Shown here: positions 6,676 through 14,650 of the stretch, piece by piece
Layout: each line of letters opens with the position of its first letter
How positions within the stretch are numbered: position 1 is the stretch's first letter
Source of the DNA: JBMNFB01 sp050949085
GTDB taxonomy: Bacteria; Bacillota; UBA994; UBA5500
Direction of reading: 5' to 3'
DNA: 26,730 nucleotides
Assembly: GCA_050949085.1 (NCBI GenBank)
Contig: JBMNFB010000006.1
Span: 1 to 26,730, forward strand
The notes under the pieces: model-generated
The model's input: only the letters and a program-made list of their open reading frames with translations
The model's database searches: none
What the model was told of the DNA's origin: nothing
Translations under genes and position numbers: made by a program

Positions 6676-7689
6676 GTGACAGCGATTGAGATTAGGGGGC
6701 TCTATAAGGAATTCTGGCGGCAGCAGAAGGCCGCCGGGCTGCTGGGCAGTCTGCGCAGCCTGTACGACAGGCAGGGCGAGCGCATTCAGGCGGTCCAGCC
6801 GCTGGATCTATCCGTCCAGGCGGGAGAGACGCTGGCCTTCATCGGCCCCAACGGGGCCGGCAAGTCTACAACCATCAAAATGCTGACTGGCATCCTGCAT
6901 CCCAGCGGCGGTGATGCACAGGTGCTGGGGCTCGTCCCCTGGGAGCAACGCAACCAGCTGGCCTTCCAGATCGGCACTGTCTTTGGCCAGAAATCGCAGC
7001 TCTGGTATCACCTCCCGCCGGCGGACAGCTTTCACCTGCTGGGCCGCATCTATGAGCTGGATGATCAGGACAGCCGACGGCGCCAGGCTGAGCTGGTGGA
7101 GTGGTTTGAGCTGAAGGAGTTCTTCCACGTGCCGGTGCGCAAGCTCTCGCTGGGGCAACGCATGCGCTGCGAGCTGGCAGCCGCACTGCTGCATCGGCCG
7201 AAAGTCGTCTTTCTCGACGAACCGACCATCGGCCTGGACGTGGTGGCGCGGCGCAAGATGCGCGATCTGATCAGGAGCATCAACCAGGTGGACGGGGTCA
7301 CCGTCTTCCTGACTTCCCATGACACAGGCGACATCGAAAACCTCTGCCGGCGCGTGGTGATGATCAATCAGGGCGAGATCGTCATCGATCAGCCGATGGC
7401 CAAGCTGAAGTATCACTATCTGCAGGAGAAAATCATCGATGTCCGGCTGGAGAACTCCATCGACAGCGCACCAGTCATACCTGGTGCGCGGGTGCTGAAA
7501 CACAAGGGCCCGGGGGTGAAGCTGGCGCTGGACACCAACCGCCTGAGCATCGACGAGCTCTACATGGCGCTGCGCCAGCTCTCGCCCATCGCCGATATCA
7601 ACATCTCCGATCCGCCGCTGGAGGAGATCATCGCCCGCATCTATGGCGGAGACCGCCCGGCGGCGAGCGATGAAGGGAGTGATGGATGA
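6676..7689 (+). CDS. ABC exporter ATPase, COG4586 type
   Basis: The start is GTG 6676, placed by GGAGGTGA (6663-6670) five bases upstream; the frame extends further upstream but that part is the riboswitch leader. The product has 337 residues. Walker A GPNGAGKST is at 57-65, signature LSLGQ at 157-161, Walker B VVFLDEP at 177-183 and the switch histidine H215 (TSH). The N-terminus YKEFWRQQKAAG before the nucleotide-binding fold and the GLDVVARRKMRDLI D-loop context are typical of COG4586 ATPases. These pair with two ABC-2-like permeases. A Synechocystis transporter of this family exports methyl viologen, so an exporter of a toxic small molecule is the family-based guess. TGA 7687-7689 overlaps the next ATG (7686) by 4 bp. 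Confidence 0.92.
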   Translation: MTAIEIRGLYKEFWRQQKAAGLLGSLRSLYDRQGERIQAVQPLDLSVQAGETLAFIGPNGAGKSTTIKMLTGILHPSGGDAQVLGLVPWEQRNQLAFQIGTVFGQKSQLWYHLPPADSFHLLGRIYELDDQDSRRRQAELVEWFELKEFFHVPVRKLSLGQRMRCELAAALLHRPKVVFLDEPTIGLDVVARRKMRDLIRSINQVDGVTVFLTSHDTGDIENLCRRVVMINQGEIVIDQPMAKLKYHYLQEKIIDVRLENSIDSAPVIPGARVLKHKGPGVKLALDTNRLSIDELYMALRQLSPIADINISDPPLEEIIARIYGGDRPAASDEGSDG

Positions 7690-8489
7690 TGCAGATCAGC
7701 CGACGGCTGGGCAAATACACCGCCGTCACCCGGGTCGCCGTTACCAACCGGCTGGCCTACTGGCCTGAACTGGCCGCGCGCGCCGGCTTCTTCGCCCTGA
7801 TTCTCTTCATCTTCTCGCAGCTCTGGGGGAAGCTGCTGGGTAGCCACGGCAGCCTGCTGGGTTTTGATCGCGTCCAGCTGGTCTGGTATCTGACGATCAC
7901 CGAGGTGCTCACGCTGAGTCGCACCAGCCTCGTCAGGGAAGTGACGCAGGACGTCAAGTCGGGGCAGATCGCCTACCTGCTCCTCAGGCCGAGCCAGTAT
8001 GTCCTCTATCAGTTCGCCAACTACCTTGGCGAGATAGTGGTAGCACTCCTGCTCAATTTCCTGGTGGGCAGCGCCGTAGCTACGCTGCTGGTGGGGCTGC
8101 CGCCGCTGACGCCCGACGGCGCTGCGCAGGCGCTGCTGCTCACCGGCATCGCCCTGTGTCTGCAGTTCCTTGTGCTGATCGGCATCGCTCTGCTCAGCTT
8201 CTTTGTGGAGGAGAGTGCGCCCTTTCAGTGGATCTATTCAAAGATGCTTTTCACACTGGGCGGGCTGTTTATTCCCATCGACATCTACCCCGAGTTTTTC
8301 CGCAAGCTGGCGGCGGCGCTGCCCTTCCGCTCCCTCGCCTATGGACCGGCGCGGGTGTTTGTAGCACCCGATAGGCAGCTCTTTGCTGAGCTGGCTGGAC
8401 GCGGGCTGATCTGGATCGGGCTGCTAGCGCTGCTGGTGGCCTGGGAGTACGGCAAGGGGGTGAAACGGGTCAATGTCAACGGTGGCTAA
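7686..8489 (+). CDS. ABC exporter permease 1, COG4587 type
   Basis: The product has 267 residues and about six membrane segments: RAGFFALILFIFSQL near 32-46, VVALLLNFLVGSAVATLLVGL, LLLTGIALCLQFLVLIGIALLSFF, FTLGGLFIPIDIYPEFF and the C-terminal LIWIGLLALLVAWEY. This is the ABC-2-like arrangement of the COG4587 family. The middle motif DVKSGQIAYLLLRP is typical of the family. The ATG overlaps the ATPase stop by 4 bp and the gene overlaps the next by 17 bp, so the three genes are translationally coupled. This gene is entirely deleted from copy A, so it is the only copy in the window. Confidence 0.88.
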   Translation: MMQISRRLGKYTAVTRVAVTNRLAYWPELAARAGFFALILFIFSQLWGKLLGSHGSLLGFDRVQLVWYLTITEVLTLSRTSLVREVTQDVKSGQIAYLLLRPSQYVLYQFANYLGEIVVALLLNFLVGSAVATLLVGLPPLTPDGAAQALLLTGIALCLQFLVLIGIALLSFFVEESAPFQWIYSKMLFTLGGLFIPIDIYPEFFRKLAAALPFRSLAYGPARVFVAPDRQLFAELAGRGLIWIGLLALLVAWEYGKGVKRVNVNGG

Positions 8490-9267
8490 ATACTGGCGGT
8501 TTCTCACCGCTCAATGGAAGGTGAACCTGGCCTCGGCCATGGCCTACCGGGTTAGCTTTCTCTCGCAGACTATCTTCATGTTCCTGAACGATGTGCTGCT
8601 GCTTTTTATCTGGTGGGTTCTGCTTGAGCGCTTCCCGGATATCGGCGGCTGGGGGATGAGCGAGATCTGGCTGATGTGGGGACTCTCAGCTGGCGGGTTT
8701 GGTCTCATGGCCATCTTCTGCGGCAACAGCTACCAGTTCGGCGAACTGATCGCCGCTGGGCAGCTGGATTATTACCTGGCTCTGCCGAAAAACCCCCTGC
8801 TACATATTCTGGTCAGCCGCATGAACATGTCCGGGGCGGGCGACCTGATCTTTGGCCTCCTGATAGGGGCAATGGGCTGCTACGCCACCAGAGCGAGCTA
8901 CCTGCTCTTCCTGCTGTTCATGACGACTTCGGGGGCAATCCTGGCCGGGTTTTTCTCCATCTGGCAATGCCTCCCCTTCTTCATCGGGCGGGGCGATGTA
9001 GTCGGTCGACAAATCGGCGAGAGCCTAATCAGCTTCTCCACCTATCCGGGCACCATCTTTCAGGGCGCAGCGCGGTTCATCACCCACTTTGTCATCCCCG
9101 CCGGCTTTGCGGTTTACCTGCCGGTGGAGTTGCTGGCCAGCTTTACCTGGAAGGGGCTGCTCAGCGTGTGGCTGGCCGCCCTCGTCGTCTGGGTGATTGC
9201 AGTCCTGGTCTTCCGCGCCGGCCTGCGCCGCTATGAATCAGGCAACCAGATGGTGATGCGGGGGTAG
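8473..9267 (+). CDS. ABC exporter permease 2, COG3694 type
   Basis: The product has 264 residues and about six hydrophobic segments, beginning with AMAYRVSFLSQTIFMFLNDVLL-type sequence and a LFIWWVLLERFPDIGGW loop. It contains the pattern GQLDYYLALPKNPLLHILVS seen in COG3694 permeases, parallel to the GQIAYLLLRP motif of permease 1. ATG 8473 lies 9 bases after GGGGGTGA inside the end of permease 1. It should form a heterodimer with permease 1 and couple to the COG4586 ATPase. The centre of this gene survives as a fragment in copy A (1581-1806). The operon ends at a hairpin at 9303-9329. Confidence 0.88.
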   Translation: MSTVAKYWRFLTAQWKVNLASAMAYRVSFLSQTIFMFLNDVLLLFIWWVLLERFPDIGGWGMSEIWLMWGLSAGGFGLMAIFCGNSYQFGELIAAGQLDYYLALPKNPLLHILVSRMNMSGAGDLIFGLLIGAMGCYATRASYLLFLLFMTTSGAILAGFFSIWQCLPFFIGRGDVVGRQIGESLISFSTYPGTIFQGAARFITHFVIPAGFAVYLPVELLASFTWKGLLSVWLAALVVWVIAVLVFRAGLRRYESGNQMVMRG

Positions 9268-9302
9268 GATGTACAGCTAAAGGCACTGTGACAAGACAAG
9301 TA

Positions 9303-9333
9303 GCTCCCTGGGGTACTTCCTCAGGGAGCCTTC
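9303..9333 (+). terminator. Hairpin between convergent transcripts
   Basis: GCTCCCTG (9303-9310) / CAGGGAGC (9322-9329) is a perfect 8-bp stem with an 11-nt loop, followed by CTTCT rightward and TACTTGTCTTGTC leftward. It sits 35 nt after the exporter operon and, leftward, just after the stop of a 25-codon frame. T-runs are short, so strength is uncertain. Confidence 0.5.
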
Positions 9334-9410
9334 TACGGCAACAGGTCGTGCACGTTCCGCAGGATCCATTCCTCCTGGCGGCCTCCGTCTACGAGAATCC
9401 GCCATTTCAC
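9333..9410 (-). CDS. Possible 25-residue peptide downstream of the propeller gene remnant
   Basis: The GTG at 9410 begins five bases after the TAG of the beta-propeller remnant and reads VKWRILVDGGRQEEWILRN then VHDLLP before TAG 9335-9333. The residue mix (W, R, E, amphipathic) looks like real coding sequence. The stop directly precedes the hairpin at 9303-9329. Copy A has the same first codons after its propeller stop but then hits a TAG (GTG AGA TAG). It could be a true small protein or the tail of a lost gene. The evidence is only positional and compositional. Confidence 0.25.
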   Translation of the reverse strand: MKWRILVDGGRQEEWILRNVHDLLP

Positions 9411-9415
9411 GGTCG

Positions 9416-9545
9416 CTATTTCGGAAGCGGCAAAGCACGAGTACTGTTACCGCTAACCACCAACAGCTGATCTCCATGTAGAACAAGGGCACGGACAACC
9501 CCTTTCCCTGGTAGTGCCACGCAAGACTGAAGGCGAGGTACTGGC
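9416..9545 (-). pseudogene. C-terminal remnant of the beta-propeller gene, copy B
   Basis: The last ~40 codons match the intact gene at 1814-2863: VALPGKGVVRALVLHG then DQLLVVSGNSTRALPLPK and stop TAG 9418-9416, against SLPGKDVIRDLALHG and DQLLVVSGNSIRVLRLPK. Similarity fades beyond about 9535. Upstream of that the frame is unrelated and runs into the pyruvate kinase terminator, so over 300 codons are missing. Confidence 0.85.
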
Positions 9546-9551
9546 TCGCTG

Positions 9552-9580
9552 AAGACTAAAGGCGGGGTGTAGGCCCCGCC
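9552..9580 (-). terminator. Pyruvate kinase terminator
   Basis: Read leftward, GGCGGGG/CCCCGCC (9574-9580 with 9561-9567, 6-nt loop) is followed by TTTAGTCTTC. It lies 40 bp after the pyk stop codon. Confidence 0.8.
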
Positions 9581-9620
9581 CTTCCGCTTGCATCTGACCT
9601 TCCGCATGCAGCGTGCTCGC

Positions 9621-11381
9621 CTATTTCTCCGCCGGGATATTGGCCGCGCCGCGGTAGATCAGGCCGCGCGCGGTGTCCAGCGTCACCAACTGGCCATCCT
9701 GCAGGAGGCTGGTGGCGCCAGGCACACCGACAATGACCGGCAGCCCCAGGTTAAGGGCAACAACTGCGGCGTGCGAAGTGAGGCCGCCTTCCTCGGTCAC
9801 GAGGCCGGCTGCCTTCTCCAACAACGGCACATAGTCTCTATCCGTCCCAATGGCCACGAGGATGCTGCCGTCCTTAATCTCCTTGCCCCTCGCCTCCTTG
9901 GCGGTCTTGCAGACGACCACGGGGCCGGTCGCCGGCTGGCTGCCGATCCCCATGCCGCGCGCCAGGACATCGCCCACGATGTGCACTTTCAGCAGGTTCG
10001 TAGTTCCGGGCACACCCATGGGCACGCCAGCCGTGACCACCGTCAGGTCGCCGTTCTTGATCAGGCCGGCATCCAGCGCCTTGGCAGTAGACGACTCCAG
10101 CATTTCATCGGTGTTCCTATGCTTCTCACCCACGATGGGATGCACCCCCCAGTAAAGATTTAGCCGTCTGGCTACGCTGGCGCTGGTGGTTACGGCGATG
10201 ATCGGCGCCTCTGGCCGGTAGCGCGAAACTCGGCGCGCCGTGCTGCCGGACTCGGTGGCGGTGATGATGGCGGCGGCACCCAGGTCGCGGGCGGCCTGCA
10301 CCGTAGCATGGCTGATGGCATCGGTAATGCTGATCTTCTTTTCCCCCGGGCGCGGCAGCAGCCCCTGCGATTTCAGAGCTCGATCGGTGCGCACAGCAAT
10401 GCGCGCCATCGTCTCCACCGCCTCTAGCGGATAACGCCCGTTGGCTGTTTCGCCAGAGAGCATCACCGCATCAGTGCCGTCCAGAATCGCGTTGGCAACA
10501 TCGCTGGCTTCCGCCCGGGTGGGGCGCGGGTTGCGAATCATCGAATCCAGCATCTGAGTGGCGGTAATCACCGCCTTGCCGTGGCGATTGGCCTGGGCGA
10601 TCATCTCCTTCTGGATCAGGGGGACTTCCTCCGCCGGAATCTCCACACCCATATCGCCGCGGGCAACCATTAGGCCATCGGCCACCTTCAGGATCTCGGC
10701 CAGATGCAGGACGCCCTGCTGGTTTTCAATCTTGGCGATGATCGGGATGTCCGCCGCTAGCTCCTCCAGGAGCTGGCGCAGGGCCAGCACATCGGCGGCG
10801 CTGCGCACAAAGGACTGGGCAATGAAATCGCAGCCCAACTCCACCCCCAGCCGGATATCCCGCCGATCCTGCTCCGATAATGCAGGCAGCTGCAGCGAAC
10901 GCCCGGGGACGTTCACTCCTTTGCGGTCACTGACAACCCCGCCAACGACCACTTCACAGACCAGATCGCGGTCGGCAACTTCCACCACGCGCAGCTCCAG
11001 CAGGCCGTCGTCAATCAGCACGCGATCGCCTGGCTGCAAGTCTGCGGCCAGCTGCCCATAGCTGACACTGACACCCTGCTCATCGCCCGGCCGGCCGTCC
11101 GCATAGAGCACGAAACGCTGCCCACACTTCAGTTCAACCTTCCCTGCCGCGAACGTGCCCAGGCGAATCTCCGGCCCCTTGGTATCCAGCATGATCGGCA
11201 GGTGAACGCCCAGTTCTTCGGCCGCTGCCCGGATCCGCTGGAAGCGGGCCCGCTGTTCTTCGTGCGTGCCGTGTGAGAAGTTGAGCCGGGCCACATCCAC
11301 TCCCGCCATAATCAGCCGGCGCAGCAGGGCCGGGGCATCGCTGGCCGGGCCGATGGTCGCTACTATCTTTGTATGACGCAA
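9621..11381 (-). CDS. pyk: Pyruvate kinase with C-terminal PEP-utilising domain
   Basis: The product has 586 residues and converts phosphoenolpyruvate and ADP to pyruvate and ATP in glycolysis. The start TTG (11381) gives the standard N-terminus RHTKIVATIGPAS; no longer start is plausible. The barrel contains ARLNFSHG, the active-site lysine strand IIAKIENQQG, VARGDMGVEIP and the signature ATQMLDSMIRNPRPTRAEASD. The B domain is at about residues 70-170 and the allosteric C domain ends near 475. The last ~100 residues are an extra PEP-utiliser-like domain with GGLTSHAAVVA, including His537 at the position of the phospho-histidine of PEP synthase/PPDK swivelling domains. This extension is known in Bacillus and Geobacillus pyruvate kinases. 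The gene is intact and divergent from the PLP enzyme gene. Confidence 0.97.
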   Translation of the reverse strand: MRHTKIVATIGPASDAPALLRRLIMAGVDVARLNFSHGTHEEQRARFQRIRAAAEELGVHLPIMLDTKGPEIRLGTFAAGKVELKCGQRFVLYADGRPGDEQGVSVSYGQLAADLQPGDRVLIDDGLLELRVVEVADRDLVCEVVVGGVVSDRKGVNVPGRSLQLPALSEQDRRDIRLGVELGCDFIAQSFVRSAADVLALRQLLEELAADIPIIAKIENQQGVLHLAEILKVADGLMVARGDMGVEIPAEEVPLIQKEMIAQANRHGKAVITATQMLDSMIRNPRPTRAEASDVANAILDGTDAVMLSGETANGRYPLEAVETMARIAVRTDRALKSQGLLPRPGEKKISITDAISHATVQAARDLGAAAIITATESGSTARRVSRYRPEAPIIAVTTSASVARRLNLYWGVHPIVGEKHRNTDEMLESSTAKALDAGLIKNGDLTVVTAGVPMGVPGTTNLLKVHIVGDVLARGMGIGSQPATGPVVVCKTAKEARGKEIKDGSILVAIGTDRDYVPLLEKAAGLVTEEGGLTSHAAVVALNLGLPVIVGVPGATSLLQDGQLVTLDTARGLIYRGAANIPAEK

Positions 11382-11533
11382 GGTCTCTCACCGTCCTTAT
11401 ACTAGAGGATTTAGCTTCGGTGTCGCGAATATCCTGCCAGATCTGCGGCGCAAATAAACCCTCGAAAAAATGGCCTGACCGTATTGAGCCTGACGTAATT
11501 TTCGCATACACTCGTATTACGGAGGTGATATAG

Positions 11534-12661
11534 ATGCTCTTTTGTACTCAGTGTAACCAGACTTATCCTGTAAACCAGCCGCGTTGGCGCTGCGAATGCG
11601 GTTCCTATCTGACGCTTAGAACCGAGGGAATCTTTGACCCTGAGGAACTGGCCAACCGCCCCCCTACCATCTGGCGCTACCATGAGGCCCTCTGCATCGA
11701 GGATCAGCAGAATATCGTCTCCCTGGGAGAAGGCTTTACGCCCCTGCTCGCTGACACCCTCTTTGAGCAGCCGGTCTATCTGAAGATGGACCAGCTCTGC
11801 CCCACCGGCTCCTTCAAGGACAGAGGGAGCAGTGTGATGGTCAGCAAACTGAAGGAATGGGGCATCGACCGGGTCGTTGAGGATTCATCCGGCAATGCCG
11901 GCGCGTCCGTCGCTGCCTACACGAGTCGGGCTGGCATCAGGAGCAGCATCTACGTCCCGGCCTACACATCCCTGGGCAAGACGGCCCAGATTGGCCTCTA
12001 CGGCGCCAGTCTGGTCAAGGTGCCTGGCACGCGAGAGGACACCACCAAAGCGGTGTTGCAGGCTGCTGAAGAGACCTTCTACGCCAGCCACAACTGGAGC
12101 CCCTATTTTGTGGCCGGTCTGAAGACGCTGGCCTATGAGATTTGCGAGCAGCTGGGCTGGCAAGCTCCAGATTGGGTGGTGGCACCGGTGGGAGGCGGCA
12201 GCCTGGTGTTAGGAATCTACCAGGGCTTCAGTGATCTGCTGCAGGCCGGCATAATCGATAAGTTGCCCCGGCTGGCGGCAGTGCAGGCAGAAAACTGCGC
12301 TCCGGTCTATCAGGCCTGGAAACAGCAGCTGGACGATGTTCCCGCCATTACCAAACTGGAGACCGTGGCCGAAGGCATCTCCATCTCCCAGCCGGTCAAG
12401 GGCAGGGATATCCTGCAGGCCATCTACGCCAGCAACGGCGTCGCCATCACTGTCAATGACGAGGAGATCTGGCAAGCGATAGAGATTCTTGCCAACAGGG
12501 GCATCTATGTTGAGCCGACCTCCGGCGCGGCCCCTGCCGCAGTCAAACATCTGCTGAAGCAAGGGCTTATCAGCCCGGGAGAGCGCGTAGTTGTTGAACT
12601 GACGGGCATGGGCCTGAAAGCCACCGATAAAATCATTGCACACTTCGTTGGCCAGGAGTAA
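11534..12661 (+). CDS. thrC: Threonine synthase-like PLP enzyme with N-terminal zinc ribbon
   Basis: The product has 375 residues. The start ATG 11534 has GGAGGTGAT (11521-11529) five bases upstream. The N-terminus carries Cys4, Cys7, Cys20 and Cys22 (CTQC and CEC), a small zinc-ribbon like that of many threonine synthases of this fold type II group. The PLP lysine is K95 in TGSFKDRG; the phosphate loop is VGGGS and the substrate-side loop SSGNAGAS. The usual reaction would be O-phosphohomoserine to threonine, but related enzymes with this architecture act on other substrates, so the symbol is tentative. No thrB or hom gene is next to it, and I see no T-box leader. A candidate promoter is TTGAGC (11484) with TACACT (11507), spacer 17. 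A terminator starts at the stop codon. Confidence 0.8.
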   Translation: MLFCTQCNQTYPVNQPRWRCECGSYLTLRTEGIFDPEELANRPPTIWRYHEALCIEDQQNIVSLGEGFTPLLADTLFEQPVYLKMDQLCPTGSFKDRGSSVMVSKLKEWGIDRVVEDSSGNAGASVAAYTSRAGIRSSIYVPAYTSLGKTAQIGLYGASLVKVPGTREDTTKAVLQAAEETFYASHNWSPYFVAGLKTLAYEICEQLGWQAPDWVVAPVGGGSLVLGIYQGFSDLLQAGIIDKLPRLAAVQAENCAPVYQAWKQQLDDVPAITKLETVAEGISISQPVKGRDILQAIYASNGVAITVNDEEIWQAIEILANRGIYVEPTSGAAPAAVKHLLKQGLISPGERVVVELTGMGLKATDKIIAHFVGQE

Positions 12662-12702
12662 GAAAATCGGCCTCTGCCGCAAGGCTTAGGCCGATTCTTA
12701 AT
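12660..12702 (+). terminator. Terminator of the PLP enzyme gene
   Basis: AAGAAAATCGGCCT (12660-12673) pairs with AGGCCGATTCTT (12688-12699), with one A bulged, and AATCC follows. The A-rich left arm makes it a candidate bidirectional terminator serving also the leftward response regulator gene, whose stop is 61 bp away. Confidence 0.7.
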
Positions 12703-12762
12703 CCCATTTGTCAACTACGTGGCTGGATTTCCAGATTCGTGTGATTTATCCTTGCTCCACCG

Positions 12763-13413
12763 TCATTGTCGAGAAGCTGGCCGTGTCTGCCAGGACTCGT
12801 GACGCAGGTAGAACACGGCCAACTGGGTGCGGTCACGCAGGCTCAGTTTTTCCAGGATAACGCTGATGTAATTGCGCACTGTGCCTTCGCTGAGGAACAA
12901 CTGCTCGGCGATCTCGCGGTTGCTGAGTCCCTCGGCAATCAGTGCGGTTATGTCTTTTTCCTTCGGGGTGATACCGAGTCTATCCCAATCCTTTTCTGTC
13001 TGCTGGTGCATCAGGCGGGGGAGCTTGCCAACAATGGCGTCGCCAAACACGCTCTGGCCCATCTGGACCGCCTTCAGTGCGGGGATGATGCTTTCAAAAT
13101 CCTGCTTGAGAATATACCCCTTGGCCCCGAGACGCAATGCGCGGACGATGTATTCATCATCGAGAAACGTCGTGAGAAAAAGCACGCGTGCCCGAGGGAA
13201 GTCCTGCAGGATGCGCTCGCAGGCAACCAGGCCCGAAACCGGCTCCATGCGGATATCCATCAGCAGCACATCCGGCTGCAGGGCAGTAAAGAGCCGCACC
13301 GCCTCTTCCCCGTTACCACCGACACCGACTACCGTAATTTCGGCGTCGGCTTCCAGAATGGTTCTAAGCGACTGGCAAACCAGCTGGTCATCATCTATCA
13401 CCAAAACTCGCAC
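12763..13413 (-). CDS. NarL/FixJ-family response regulator
   Basis: I chose the GTG at 13413, which gives VRVLVIDDDQLVCQSL, because AGGAGG lies 7 bases before it; the frame is open further upstream but without similarity. The product has 216 residues. The receiver domain has the acidic pair DDD near residue 7-9, the phospho-acceptor Asp in VLLMDIRM, the switch Thr in FLTTF and Lys in AKGYILK. The C-terminal LuxR-type helix-turn-helix reads TPKEKDITALIAEGLSNREIA then LFLSEGTVRNYISVILEKL. It should bind DNA when phosphorylated by the kinase encoded just upstream, the kinase stop being 4 bases away. The likely target is the divergent ABC exporter operon. Confidence 0.92.
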   Translation of the reverse strand: MRVLVIDDDQLVCQSLRTILEADAEITVVGVGGNGEEAVRLFTALQPDVLLMDIRMEPVSGLVACERILQDFPRARVLFLTTFLDDEYIVRALRLGAKGYILKQDFESIIPALKAVQMGQSVFGDAIVGKLPRLMHQQTEKDWDRLGITPKEKDITALIAEGLSNREIAEQLFLSEGTVRNYISVILEKLSLRDRTQLAVFYLRHESWQTRPASRQ

Positions 13414-13417
13414 CAAC

Positions 13418-14486
13418 CTACCTCCTCTTTGGCACTGATACAAACACCCGGAACCCATCTTGCTGCCCCGCACTGAACTGGCCGCCCAGAGCCGCCACGC
13501 GTTCCGCCATGTTCTTAAGCCCCAGCCCCTCGCCCGACTTCGCAGCAGTCGACGAGCCGTTATCCTGCAGAATCAGCTGGTAAAACGCCGGGTGCTCCAG
13601 CAGGGTGAGGCTGGCCTGGCTGGCATTGGAGTGACGGGCAATGTTATGTAGCCCCTCCTTGACGATGGCAAGAAAACAATATTTGATCTGCTGATCGGGC
13701 TCGGACTCCAGGCGATAGTCCAGTCGCAACGGACAAAACAGAAAGCTGTCCACCAGCGCCAGCAACTGCATGCGCAGATCGACCGATTCCTCGTGCAGGT
13801 CATGCACGCTGCGGCGGATGCTGTTCATGGCCTGGGTGAGGGTGTCGCGCAGGGCAACCAGCTGCTTGTGCTCGGTTGCGGCCCTGGGCATCACCAGCAT
13901 GGCACCCACCTGCAAGATGGAGCGCGACAGTAGATGCCCCACCTGGTCGTGAATCTCGCGGGCAATGCGGTTGCGTTCGTTCAAAGTGGCCAGACGCACC
14001 TCGTAACCCTGCTTTTCCAGGAGGTCGCGGTTTCTTCTGCTGCAGCAGCAGCGAAAACTCGTGGCTGTCATCGCGCACCCGAGCTAGCTGCCGCCGGAGC
14101 CGTTCTGTCTCAGTGGTCCGCTGACCCAGCAGATAAGCCACCACCATGAAAACGGAAATCAGTACAAAGGATGCAGCTGGCAAGGCGAAAGGTACCGCGA
14201 CAAGCGGGAGCAGGCAGAGCAGTCTTGGCCAGGTCGCCGCCCCCTGGCAGAGTGCATCGTAGGCCACCAGCGGGAGAAACAGACAGAAGGAAGGCCAGAT
14301 GATACAAAGGACGGCATAAAGCAGGGTGCCAACCCGGGTGAGGCGAGATGATTGAAAATAACCGTTGGCAGCGCTCACTGTCACCGCCGTGAGCACCACC
14401 ACCACGTCAGGCCAATCCACCGGCTGCCCCCAGAGCAATGCTGCTCCGCAGCACAATAACAGGAATCTATCTCTTAGTGAATCCAT
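13418..14486 (-). pseudogene. HisKA_3-type sensor histidine kinase, single frameshift
   Basis: The start ATG 14486 follows GGGGAG by six bases. The N-terminal half has about five membrane segments (for example VVVVLTAVTVSAANGYF and FVLISVFMVVAYLLGQR), then a coiled linker LRRQLARVRDDSHEFSLLLQQK. At 14031-14033 one extra A on the coding strand (AAGAAACC where AAGAACC is expected) moves the frame. The second half then continues with NRDLLEKQGYEVRLATLNE, the phospho-His in REIHDQVGHLL, the N-box EGLHNIARHSNAS and the G-box GEGLGLKNMAERV, to TAG 13420-13418. With that base removed the protein is complete at about 355 residues. This could be a real knockout or a sequence error. It belongs to the same class as kinases paired with ABC-2 exporters in Bacillota. 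Confidence 0.85.
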
Positions 14487-14546
14487 CCACCTCTCCCCTT
14501 TTGCCCAGTTTATCATGCACAGTCGGTGCCAACAATTGACTCACAA

Positions 14547-14564
14547 ATAAATGTGATAAATGTC
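14547..14564 (+). promoter_or_regulatory. Tandem 9-bp direct repeat, candidate response-regulator site
   Basis: ATAAATGTG (14547-14555) is followed at once by ATAAATGTC (14556-14564), 8 of 9 identical, in the 164-bp gap between the divergent kinase and ABC ATPase genes. A TTGACT hexamer lies just before it (14536-14541). Position and spacing suit a regulator or promoter-proximal operator; binding is inferred. Confidence 0.4.
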
Positions 14565-14650
14565 ATTCTTATTGCTGATGAAAGGCACTTAATCCCATGG
14601 CTCGCGCTTGATAGGATGAGTACAGAAATCGGCCAGGGAGGAATGTGATA

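Larger units (their letters stand above)
6418..9535 (+). repeat. Duplicated locus, copy B
   Basis: This is the counterpart of 863-1935. It keeps the full ABC operon and the spacer to the convergent propeller gene, but the propeller gene is cut at about 9535-9545 and is followed by unrelated sequence and the pyruvate kinase terminator. The left edge (TTTGAATT then CTCAAAACACCTC) abuts the IS110 remnant. Confidence 0.85.

Noticed and set aside
6808..7503. A 231-codon antisense open frame opposite the COG4586 ATPase, and similar frames opposite pyruvate kinase, thrC and the response regulator
   Set aside because: These are mirror frames of GC-rich coding sequence without ribosome binding sites or family motifs; the sense strand carries clear conserved motifs.
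11382..11533. T-box leader before the threonine-synthase-like gene
   Set aside because: The 150-bp gap has no T-box sequence (AGGGTGGNACCGCG type) and no stem I long enough.
14025..14040. Programmed frameshift in the sensor kinase
   Set aside because: The change needed is +1 at AAGAAACC; there is no classical slippery heptamer, stop codon or stimulatory hairpin arrangement, so mutation or sequence error is simpler.
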